Assembly (NCBI GenBank): GCA_039621445.1
Contig: CP154957.1
Location: forward strand, 16,562,595-16,626,594
Source of the DNA: Euglena gracilis
Lineage: Eukaryota; Euglenida; Euglenophyceae; Euglenales
Reading direction: 5' to 3'
Length of the DNA: 64,000 nucleotides
Position 1 is the stretch's first letter. Each line of letters begins with the position of its first letter. Made by a program: the position numbers and the translations under genes. This document shows, piece after piece, positions 1-11,900 of this stretch. Below the pieces are notes generated by a model. It saw only the letters and a program-made list of their open reading frames with translations, was not told the origin of the DNA and did no database searches.

Positions 1-2919
1 GCTGAATTGTGCTTGGTAGTGGGGAGAATTGGAAACGGCCATGCGACCTCACAACTGCCCTTCAACTCAATGAGACAAAATGGGTGACAAAATCTTTATT
101 TTGTGTAGCAATTGCTGCATACTGAAAATTTGAAATTCAGGTGTGCGGACTTGTTGCATAATCGCTCGAAATTCAGGTTTTGTAAAAAACAAGAATTAAG
201 GGGTCATATTTCGTCGACGAATCGAAAATTCCCCAACAAAAGTTCACGCATTCTAACCGGAGGCAGTTCTGCCACAGATGCTTGGACCTCGATTTCCCTG
301 TGGAAATGTCAGAGGTCCACCGTGCCCGGTGGGTCCGATGCCTAAAATGGAACTCCTTGGGGAGGCTGACTTGCTGGGGTTGGGGTGGCTGCTGTTCTGG
401 CCTCTTGCCCTATTTTTTTTTGAATAGAAACCAATATATGGAAACGACATGCATGACCCAAACCATACCCATATGGCACCGCTAGTCCTGGAAAATGAGA
501 TATGGGCCAAATTATTGGGGGGGGGGGCAGAATGGGAAGGCCTACCAGAGCATTTTTTCACAGATCTATCCTTTCAGTTTCAGCCAGCTGCCACCCGCGC
601 AGGCACACCCTCTGGCGTTTGTCCTGGGAGCCACAGGACGGGATCATATGGCCGGCGTCACATCCAACTGAGAAGCCGAAGGAAAGGTGGTGAAGACGAA
701 GACGAAGGAGACGCTTGGGGTGCCTTGATGGCTGCCGGCTCCCCGCAGCAATCCCTGGACCAGGGCAATGCCTGGGTAAGCCATACCCTCTTACCCATCC
801 ATCTAGCCCACCCTATGCTCTTATCCAGGCAGTGCGACCCTCCTCCTTTCCGCATTTCGATGACGAACTCCAAAAAAAGATGTGTTCGCATTGGAGACCC
901 TAAACATTCATTCGTGATTTTTTTTGCGGGATTTTTTTTCTTTTTTGCAATCCTTTGCGCTCCAAAAAGATCGCCGGCTTGGGCCCCTTGATCATTTTCC
1001 AGCTCCATTCACTCGCTAAGTTGGGTCCAAACGTTTTGGCCCCATTTTAGGTCCATCCGATTTCGGCGTAACTCAATCCCGAAATTGTGACCCTGACCTT
1101 AATCCTAAACAGAACCAAAATGGGGGGGAAATGTGAATCTGGGTGCGAAACGGCAAAATCACAGTTGGCCCTAGAAATGCGACCCCCCTCCCACATTTCA
1201 CCATTCCCCCCGTGAATTGTTTGTTGCGATATGTGTGTCTGTTTGTCTTCAATGAAAAGAAACAGGAGTTCTGGGTGAAAATCTTGGTATGCAAGGATCA
1301 CATGCGGGGGATCGTTGAATTGAACCACTTTGCAGAACAAGATTATCAAATTTTATTCTGGGCGGTAAATGACAGCACCAGAGGCAGAGCAAAAGCGGTA
1401 GAAACTAGCTTCGTCAGGTCAGTGATTGCATTCGTCGCAATGGACAACATTCAGGTTTATGGGACGGGCCGCACCATCCAATGCATCCGATGCAGCCGAA
1501 GGGCGTCCGCTTATTGTTGTACAACTCTTCGGTCCGGGGCAATCCATGGTTCACCCAGGGCATCACCCGCACATTTTCTCAGGAATCCCGTCTGCTTTAA
1601 AAGCCGCCTGATGCTGCAGGCCATTGGTTGCACATTGGCATCAACCGTTTGCTTCAGAGGTCACCCCCCTCCATGGTAGGGGTTTCAGGCAGGCAGGCAG
1701 GAGGGTTCTGGTGTTGGGTGGGTGGTGATGGGGCACCCCCCGGCCCGAAATCGCCGGGGCCCTGAAAATGGGAAAATGAAAAATCGCACCACCTTGTCAG
1801 AAACGGGGGGAATGCTGTGGGTGCACTTAGAAAAATGCTACACTTAGAAAAACATTGAGGATGCCCAGTTGAAGATTGGCCGAGCTTTTCCCGGCATACG
1901 CAGGGCAGGAGGGGGATGGGCAGAGGAGGCCAGGGTCCGGCCACAAGACGTTGTGAACCGACAGCCTTCGGACAAAAGCCAACTCTCTCAGTTGTGAACT
2001 ACAAGTGGGCTCTGCTGTCCCCCGAAGACAGAAAAAGCCGGGCTTGGTATCCATTTGTGAGTGTACAAATACTATACATTATGTATTTATAAATATAATT
2101 TTAAACAAAAACATAAAAAATGTAAGCATAAAAAATTCAATTGAAAAAATTGGTAGTAAAAATAAAAAAAATTGAACCACTTTGGCAGGGGGGGGGGATT
2201 CTTTGTTGTCATTGTGCTACAAAACATAATATTGTTTGAAATCCCTTTTCCAACAGACTGCCGCAGGATGAAAAATGTGGTGTGGGGTGTCATTTGGCAT
2301 AAAACTGAAGAGGGCGGGGTAAACTGAAAGAGACTACAACAGGAGATGTACCGGTGCAGCCAATGGAAAGAAGGTCAAGAGATAAACGAGCTGAGACTGA
2401 AAGTACATCCCATCTGCCAGGAGGCAATGGTCCTTAAATATTATCTTTCTTTTGAAGGATTAAAGAGGGATTGGGTCGAAGTTGAGGCAGTGTGCGCATA
2501 TAAAAAGAAAAAGCTACGTGTGTGCAAGCAAAAAAAAGCAAAAGGTGATGACGACAATCCTGACAAGAACAATTCAAATAAATGAGAGACAAATGGGATG
2601 CACTGCACATTGCATGGCATCAGCAAAAGGATGAGAAAACAACAACTAAAGGAGCCAGCGTTGCAAGAGGGTCATCTTTGCCAAATTGAGGCAGGAGGAA
2701 CGATGGGAAAGCGGGTTGAGCTTCGGTTTCGGGACGAGGGCAATTTGGTTTTGAGAGAAGGCGAAGGCGGCTACGGTGGGACAGCAAGAGGGTCCGGTCC
2801 GCGTGCCGGAAGGCACACGCAAAGGGCACGGGGAGGGGGGGGGTTGCGGTGGCCAGCGGAGGGAGAGGTCGACCGGTCAGCGTTCGGCGGGTTGGGGGAG
2901 AGGGGTGGGAGAGGGGGGG
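1..2919. other. Left-edge region, ambiguous coding islands, no assigned gene
   Basis: No protein family is recognised here. Three islands have exon-like composition. On the minus strand about 1585-1440 reads VMPWVNHGLPRTEELYNN after a possible AG acceptor, and about 2054-1850 reads MDTKPGFF..., ending LGILN. On the plus strand 560-773 is open, rich in Glu/Asp and basic residues, and runs into a good donor (GTAAGC) at about 774; the opposite strand is also open there. These could be exons of a gene downstream of sestrin. About 2060-2330 is AT-rich and 2600-2900 is purine-rich, with nothing else seen. Confidence 0.3.
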
Positions 2920-5900
2920 TCAGGCAAACGCCTCCGACAACGCGCGGAGGCCGTGGATCAGCTCGGCCTGGGCCCGGGCCTCGCAGCTCAGGAGGGCCAC
3001 GTGGACCTTCTCTTGGCCGAAGGGCCGGGCTACTGACCGGGGGGGGGGGGGGAGGCGGACAGCGGCGGCCCAGGTTTACACTGGGGTCTGTCTTGGCTCC
3101 CGCAGGACCAATGGGCCACATCAACCTGACGGATTTCAATGGGGAATCCACTGTGAAGCAATGTGCCGTAACGTTAGCAATGACGTAACGTTAGCAATCT
3201 CTTCCATCAGGATGGCAACGGACAAATAGCAAATAAGAAGAGAATTTTGAAAAAGAAATCCACTTTCCAAAAAATTAAAAAATTAATAAAAATAAAAGAT
3301 ATGAGATGAAATGGAAAATGCACAAATACACAAATATAAATGAGAAAAAAACCAATCTGGGTCCTTTTTATTTTTCAGCAGGTCTGGCCAATGGGGGGCT
3401 TAAATTTGTCTAGGAGATCTCATTCATGGAGTACATATGTTTCAGCAAACCTTGTTTGGATGAGTTTGACAAAAAAAATAACCACTCACCTTCCCCCCTC
3501 CCAGACCAGATCCCATTCACCCTCGGGGGGGGGAGTTATTTGTTGTTTTTTTAAAAAAAAATAACCCGGAAAGCCAATACCAACCAAATTGCATTCAAAT
3601 TTGGTATAATATTTGCAACTTCTCTGGTGCCTCCGGAAAAAAATGATGTACAAAAAATTGAAATGTTCTTTGTACTTTCCTGTTCTGCCACGTCTCAGTG
3701 TTCTCCATGGTGGCTGCAAATTCCTTGAAACAACAATTTTGATTTTGCATTGAGAGGCCAGCTGCCTTTTCGAACCAGGTTGAATTCGACCAATGATGGG
3801 GACTGGGACCAATGATGGGGACGAGCAATCCCCTTAGAGAACGGTTTGCTTTTCTGAGCTTCGGTGCATTTGGTACCGGAGTGACTGGGCCAAAAGCCAC
3901 AGGAAAAAAGTGAGGAGGGGAGTTCGATGCGAATTGCTCAATTGCCTACCCCGATCGGCCCCGGTGATATGTCTGGCTTCAAAGACGCCTTTATTCCAGC
4001 CAGCAACTAACTTGCAGGCGTCAAATAATGAACCCCCCAAATAATAAAACCCCCGGTTTCTTATTTGGGCACTTGAAATCGGGGTCGGGGGGGTTATTAT
4101 TTGGGGGGGGGGGGGGGCATGATTTGGGCAAAATTTCCGAAGTTAAAAATCGACCAAAAAACCCCTCCACAGGATCCAATGGTCATTTTTTTGGCATTTT
4201 TGGGGCCATTTTAGATAATTAGGTGCTTATTTGGCATATTATCTGCACCAATTTATCCACTTTGTTATTTGTTGCAACATTTCTGCTGGTTTTCCCCTCT
4301 TTTTTCTTTGCCTTCACACCTGCTGGAGGGGGGGTTTATTATTTGGGCGGCCGAAGTCGGTCCTCGGGGCGGGTTTATTATTTGGGGGGGTCGCTGAGCT
4401 CTTATCCCTTTATGTAAGAGCGAAGCTTACCCCTGGCGAAACCCCCCCCCTCGGCCCCCCCCCCCCCCCCCCCCCCCCCCGGGTCGGGGCTACCTGGAGA
4501 ACGGACGGATTATCACCATGATCCTGGCCCCGTTCCCGAAAAAAAAATTTTGAGCCGCGAGCGACTGGATTTCTAGTTTCCGAATCACCTGGGTTTGACC
4601 CCCAACTCCTATTCACGCGCGAAGGGGTCCAAACTGGGTAGGATCGGCCCGCCCCCCCCTGGATAAGCCCCCCCCCTTTGGACTCTGCCATTTCGGCCAA
4701 AAAATGTCAATTTTCAAAATATCTCCAAAATGAAGCCAAATCAAAGGAAATGTCCGGAGACCTAATTTGAAGCCCTTGGAACGCCCCATCTGCTGGTATT
4801 TTGATTTCCCCGCAACTCCCCGTCTAGCCCGAGATATGGCCGTTTTCGGCCCGGATGGCCGTTTTGTACACTTTTCCCACTGTTCGACTTGGCCGTTTTC
4901 GGGGGGTGGGGGGGTAAAAAAATCGATGTTTTCAAAATTTCTCGAAAATGATGCAAAATCAAAGGAAATGTCCGGTGAACTAAATTGAAGCCCTTGGAAC
5001 GCTCTATCTACTGGGATTTTGGTTTCCCCGCAGCTCACCGCCTAGCCCGAGATACGGCCGTTTTTCGACCAATTTAGGCCATTTTAGGCCATTTGTGCAC
5101 TTTTTCCAGTCCGACTTGGCCATTTTCGGCCAAAAAAGTCGGAAAAAAATGAAAAAAAATTTTGCCCGAAACGATGTTTTTTGGCCTCCCGGACCCGGAA
5201 AAACTGTTTTGGAGCCGAAAATGAGCGTTTTTCGACCCGCCAGCGTCCCGTTTTGGGCCGCCAACCCATTGACTTTGGGTCAAAACCGGGTCAAAAAAGT
5301 CGAAAAAAAATCTAAAAAAAATTTTGCCCGAAAACGATGTTTTTTGGCCTCCCAGACCCGGAAAAGGTGTTTTTTTGAGCCGAAAATGAACGGTTTTCGA
5401 CCCCCCGGCGCCCAAAACCCTTGCATTTCAGTCAAAAGAGCTCCATGGAGTGGGCCGGTGTATATTGGGGGGTCAATGAAGGGTCGGGTGCGCGCTTCTC
5501 AATGAAGGGGTGGGTGCGCGCTTATCAAGAGCTCAGCACTATTCAAAACCTGGTTCATTATTCGGGGGGGGGGTGATTATTTGGGGGGGTTTACTGTGTC
5601 CAGACTGCGCTGTCACCCGCAGGGTTGGGAGCCAGCCCCCCCCGTGCAGTGTCAAGGCCTCGCCAGGGCCCTGGCCGGGGGCTGAACGCGTAGCCCCAGT
5701 CGTGGAAGTGGCTGGCCTCGCACGTCTCCGGGTAGCACGCGGTGCGCTTGATGAAGGACTTCACGATCTTCACCATGTTGATGTCCGTGAAGAACGTGTT
5801 GATGCGGCTGTAGTTGAAGTCGTCGTGGTGGATGCCGTACACGTAGTGCACATACAGCCACACCAGGTCCCTGCAAAAGGGGTGGGGGAATCACAGCGCC

Positions 5901-8900
5901 TTGGGCATTGCTGCAGGTTTGACGGGATTTTTGGACTGAATGTGCCTATGAATTGGGGGATATTCAGTTTGACACACTTCAGCAAACAAGTGCCTCATGT
6001 TTGGGACACAAGGGACCAAAATATTGGCATGGCTTCACAGCCACGTATTCACTTAATGAGTACTCTTAATCCAGGGACCAACCCACCCACCCAATTTCTT
6101 TGAAAACCACCCACACACAATTGGGGGGGGGGTCGACCCACCCACCCGTCCGCCCGGCAGGACCGTTTTCACCGCCCATTCAGCTCCAGGCGGGGGACCT
6201 GAAGTTGGAGGTGTCGGCGACGGTGCTGAGCGGTGCCTGCTGCACCTGCTCGAAGAGCCTGTGCAACTGCTCCGCCTCCTCCTTCAGGTCGAACTCGCTC
6301 AGCGCGCCAAAGCAGTCGTCCTTCCAATTGAAGTCCGACAGCGGGTGCCTGGGGCAACGGCGTGACCCCGGAGCTCAATGGGGAAAGCATTGGCGGCCAA
6401 GGGGTCGGTGGGCCGACGAAGGGGAAAGATGAGGTTGGTTGCTTCATCCCTGCATACTTAGGCCGCGCATCTTGCACTGAAACTCTTTTCTTTGTCGATG
6501 TGGGCATTGCCCAAATCGACATATTTGTTTGAAAAAGACATCACATGACCCCAAAACCCAAAAACGTCAGCAGGGTGTAGTGCGGTGCCCTAAAATGCGG
6601 AGATGGAAGCAGGGACTTCCACAGTTAGGGTCAGGGTGTTTTTTAAAGACCGGGGGGGTCCCCACCCACCCACCCCCTGGGGGGTCCCAGGGGACCCACT
6701 CACTTTTCCCCGAAAATGGCCACAAATCGCGAAAAATGCTAAAATAGCACCTTTTCAAAAAAATTTGGTGCCTTTGGCACCAAAAAATATATCCCACCCC
6801 CCTCTGGGGGCTCGGCCGGAGCCACCCACTCTACCCCCCCCCTGGGGGTCGAAGACTAAAAAAAACCCTGGTTAGGGTGTTTTTCTTATTTCTTGGCCAT
6901 CAAGGCGTCCTTTAGCGACCCCCCCCCCCCAGGGGGTTCAGCTCAGAGGCTGAAAATTTTGGGCTGGCTGGAAAAAAAGCTGCTGGCTGACCCCCCCCCC
7001 CCAGGAGTCCCAGGGTTGGAACTGGACCTGACTGACTGACTGACTGACGGTACCAAAAAATCAAAACTGCAAAAATGTCCAAAAAAAGCTTGTGCAATTA
7101 TGCAAAAATATGCAATTATGCAATTATGCAAAAATCGATTTTTCGAACCCAAATTTGCCCTGGCAAGCACGGGGGGGTCCAGCCAGCCAGCAGCCTCTTT
7201 CCAGCCTCAGACCCCCTCCTCCCATGAATGAGTTTTATTTATTTCCAGGGTGGTGGGACAATTTCGGATTTTTCGCTTTCGGGGTGCAAAAAATGGGGGG
7301 AAATGGGTCAGAAGCCCGGTGGTGGGGTTAATTTTTCTTAAGCTACGCCTTGTTGGCCATTTTCGACCCCATTTATCAAAAAAAAACTTGATCTAGCTTA
7401 GCTTTGCCGGGCTGGCCAAACTGTATTTCCATTCGATCACCGGGGGGGGGGGGAGCTGCCTGGCTAACAGCTTTGCTGGCTGGGAGAGAAACGTGCTGGG
7501 CCGGCTGGACCTCCCCAAGACATTCCCTGACATGAACGCCATAAAGCACACATCCTCGCGTCGGAAAGTGTCGACCCCCTCAAAAGTTTTCCCAAGCAAC
7601 ACAAATCTAGGGGAAGAACTGGGGCAAAATTTTGATGGTGGTCCAGAGCTTAAAAAGACAATCCGAAAAGATTCGAGAAATAAATTTGAGAAAAGTTGCC
7701 AAAAAAAAACAAACCTCCTCTGATGCTTTCCCTGAGCATCAAAATCTTCATAGCGCGATACTCCGTGACGATTAAGAAGCAAGAACTTGCTCTTCTGGCA
7801 TTCCTCGGTTGGCACGTCGTATGATTCTTGTGCCACATCAGTGGATATGCGGTCAAGCGCTCCACAATCAAGATCTGCAGTTGAGCGTTGAAGTCCAGTT
7901 GACGAAAGAAAGGTTGATGACGAAAAGATGCTATTTCATTTGTCGATGCTTTGCAATCTTCACACGAATGAATAAGAAATGCACAAACTGATCAGACAGG
8001 CAAGAAAAAAAAACCAGACAGAAAATAACACCAACAAAACAAAAAAATGATTCATTTCCAGCAGAATTCAGAAGAAAGTTGCAAGCAAAAGCAAGGAAGG
8101 AAAACGAACCTGTGGTGCTGCCCGTGGGATTTGTCCTGAACAATTCGGCTCGAACTGGCAATGTGTTGACCCGCTCAAAGGGGACCTCCACCTCCCCGGA
8201 CGTAATCTCGCTCTCGTTGGCGTCCGGCAGAATGCCGCACGAGAAGATCATCCCGGACAGCGCATGGTAGCATGACATAATCAGAATGGCGTGGGAGCAG
8301 GGGTTTTCTTAAGGACCCCGGGGGGGGGGGGGTTCAGCCTCCGGCTGGCAAAAAGGCTGCTGGCTGGAAACGAGCTGCTGGCTGGACCCCCCCCCAGGAT
8401 AGGGTACCCTCTGGCTTAAACAAACCCCTGCGTGGGCGATCTGGCCCCGCGACCATCCGCAGTCAAGCAACCCCTTGATGTCCTGAGAGCAGAAGCGACT
8501 CAGATGCAACCAAGTGCACGGCAAGGGACTTGACGAGATTGTCCATGAATCGCTTCTCGCGTTTCTTTCAGAAATGAAAGTGACTGACCGGCTGAAAAGT
8601 AAGTGTTTTCTCGGGGGGTGAAATATGTCAATGTCCTGAGGGTGGGATCGGACTGTTCAAAACTCTTCAAACCACTTCTGAAAACGGCTCTCCGCAGTAT
8701 GGAAGCTCCCACCAAAATAGTTCAAAACGCACGACCCAGTCTTGGGAATGCCAAACCCAGACTTCCACTGGGAAACACAAAAAACACTTTAATACGGAGC
8801 CTCTCAAGCAATATCCGTTAGTGAGTTTGCTGGAAAAGAGTGTTTTCCCTTGGCAGGGTCGCAGTGGGTAAAATACAACAAGAGAACAATGCACGCACAG

Positions 8901-11900
8901 TGGCAGAAAGTACCTTTTTCGTGAGTTTCCAGGGTTGGTGGGCAAGAATAGTGTTGAACTCCGCCAGCCTCTGCATCTTGTCTGAAGACAACAAACCGCA
9001 CATCACAAAAAATATGATGTCACACGTCATGCATTGCCGAAAGCACACGAGCAACCTGCCCGAACTTCTGATGACATCACACCTGGGGCATTCTTGATGC
9101 CCTGTAACCAGGTGAGGTCTCCGCCCATCAAAGTGAACAGGTACTCCATCTTTTCAATCATATAGACGCAGTTGTGGGTGCTGCATGCCAAGATCGCGAT
9201 GTAATGACGATGCCGCTCCACCACGGGGCCGCTGCCTGGCAGCGAATGCAGAGCACAAGGGAGCCCAGCGGGTGGGACACACCGGACATGATCCCGTGCG
9301 TGGTCTCGATCCAACGGGCGGCAAACTCGGGGTGCATGGCCATGATGCGGATGAAATGAGGAACGCCCCCGTAGTATTCCCACGACTTCTGGAACGTTTG
9401 GCACAAAGCACTGTTCCTGAGGGGAAGAAAACAGTTGTTGATTTCCCAAGAAAGTTGAGAAAATGAAAACGAAATACCTGGATACGATACCCGGAATACA
9501 GGGATTCCTACACATTTGTACCGACAACATTTGTCCATTCTTGATTGTTCGCGATTGTTCGATATTGCTCCCCCCAAAAAGTCTTAGGCAACAACTCACA
9601 CTTAAAGACTTTTCCTTTGTCGGTGCAAATGTGCAAATGGTCATTTTTTTGCAAAGGCGCCAGCAACTGATTCCCCCAAAAAAAACAGAATTTGTGATCG
9701 GGATGTGATATGGTGCCCCGCGGAGATGAAAGTAGGGACTTTTGACAATTCGGGTGCCTGCACCACAGCCCAGGGTTCGATATAAAGACAGGTGGGGGGG
9801 GGTGGTCCGGACCCCCCCCCCCTGCGGGCCAGGAGGGGGGGGGACACCCCCCACCTAAACAGGTGCGCGGTCAGGGTGGCCGAAAATTTTTGCCTGCACC
9901 ACAGCACATGAGGTACATAACACCCAACAATGTGTGTTTTGGAACCTCCCAACGGCTGCCTCATCAACATGGGATGTTACTGAAAAAACGTGGTGAGTTG
10001 AGACTCAGCCTGAAACGATTTCCGAAACTTCGACGTTGTGAGAATTCAATGTTTGGTGCAAACCGGCACATGTGCACGCTGAAATTTGTGTGTTTGTAAA
10101 ATTACAAATGGTTGATTTGCGCAAATGCGCGAATGGTCTGTTTGGTCTATGCACACTAACCACTTGCAACTTCGCACACATACCATTTAGAGGATCCGGC
10201 ATTGCTGCAGTTTGAAAATCCTTAAGTGCGAGATATTTTGTAGAAGTTATTTACAAAGGACCAGTCTTCTGGCCCGAATTCTGGCAATGGCAGTTGAACC
10301 TATGTAAAACCATTTCTGGACCATTAAACATCAAAATGGACGGACAGCACTTCCAGGTTTTATTCCTTTAAAATTGAGTTTAAAGGTGCCCTATACCTTC
10401 AGCAGGTTTGGTCCTAAACGAGGCCCGGTACATTGGCTTGGAATGGATGTGTCAGCTAACTTGAAAATATTGGTGCTCAGGGGCCACATGATGCAATATA
10501 CTAACATATTTTATTTTTATTTGACCTTCTCAGACATGTAGCACAACATCTCCACTTTGAGCACAACACCTCCACACGCTGCTCTCCTCCTGTTTCTAAT
10601 CTTCTCTCGTCTCAGAAGTCCCCATTGCTAAAGCTTCAAAATTAAAACAAAACTTCCGTTGGTGTGCACAATTGTGCAAATCGACCATTAGAATGGTTGG
10701 TCTGTGCAATTGTGCACAACAACCACCCAAAGACACCAGCAATGTGCTTGGGAAGGGGCATAAGAACACAAGGGAAAATATACCACAATTTCATCACATC
10801 CATCTTCCAGCTCCAAACACGCTAACATCAAAAAGCTCTTTGTTGCTTAAAGTGGACGGAACGCACAAATGCGCTCACCCGCCACAGGTCAGTGGCAAGT
10901 TGTCCATCACTGCACAACTAATGCTTACTTTGTGACACCCACATAACAGCAAAAATCACCTGTGCTCTAAGACCGCAGGGGGGAAGTGTGAAGAGTTTGA
11001 AAGTTAGGTACCTCAGAGCAGGTCACAGCATACGGGTCACCCACACCCAACATGTGTGTTTGGGAACCTTCCAACGGCTGCCTCGTCGGCTTAGGATGCT
11101 GCTGGAACGATTTGGGGCAGGTGAAACCAAGCCCTTTCGGAGTTTGGACCACTTGCTCAATCGCAACCATTTGACTTGTTCCTTTGCGCACAGTACAGCA
11201 ATGTTTGTGGGGAGGGGGTCCAGCAGCATGGGAATACAGGAGAGACAGAATTAACACAATTTTAATTCATTAATTATCCAGCCCCAAACAGGCTGGCACA
11301 GGAGACTGAAGGTTGTATTAAAATGGATTCTTTGCACAATTGCGCAAAGAAGCATTCTTTTTGCTGCCATGTAAGTCCCAGAAGACCCAACCTGCAACCT
11401 GAGTGGGGAGCTGTGAACCTGTCACAGAACTCAACTGGTAACTGGTGGGATCCTCCTGTACTTTCATCCCCTTCACAAACATGAATTTTCAGAGTCCTCT
11501 GATAGACCCGCCTACCAACTCCAAAAAACCTCCACGTGGTGCTGCAGGCAATCTAAAAGCAAGCAAGGGGTGGACCTGTCACCCGACCTCTGGAACATTA
11601 GCGTTTTCGCGCACTTTGGGGGTCAAACTGGGGGGAATCAAACTTTTGTTGCCAAATTTCGGAGGTCCAAAAACACCAAAACCTTCTTTCCCCAAAGGTT
11701 GTAACAGCAGAAAATGGTGAAGATGGACACATAGATTGTCGGAGTTTAATCAGCATTTCAAAAACCAGACCCCAACCCCAAAAATGCAGAATTGTGTAAA
11801 GGAATACAAAAAAGCTTAAACCCCCCCAAAAAATAACACCCCCCCCAAAAATAAGACCCCCCCCCAAAATAAGACCCCCCCCCGGGCCGATCGAGCAAAA

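Noticed and set aside
2598-3188. 196-residue Gly/Arg-rich plus-strand ORF
   Set aside because: It is antisense to the last sestrin exon and built from poly-G and GC-rich sequence.
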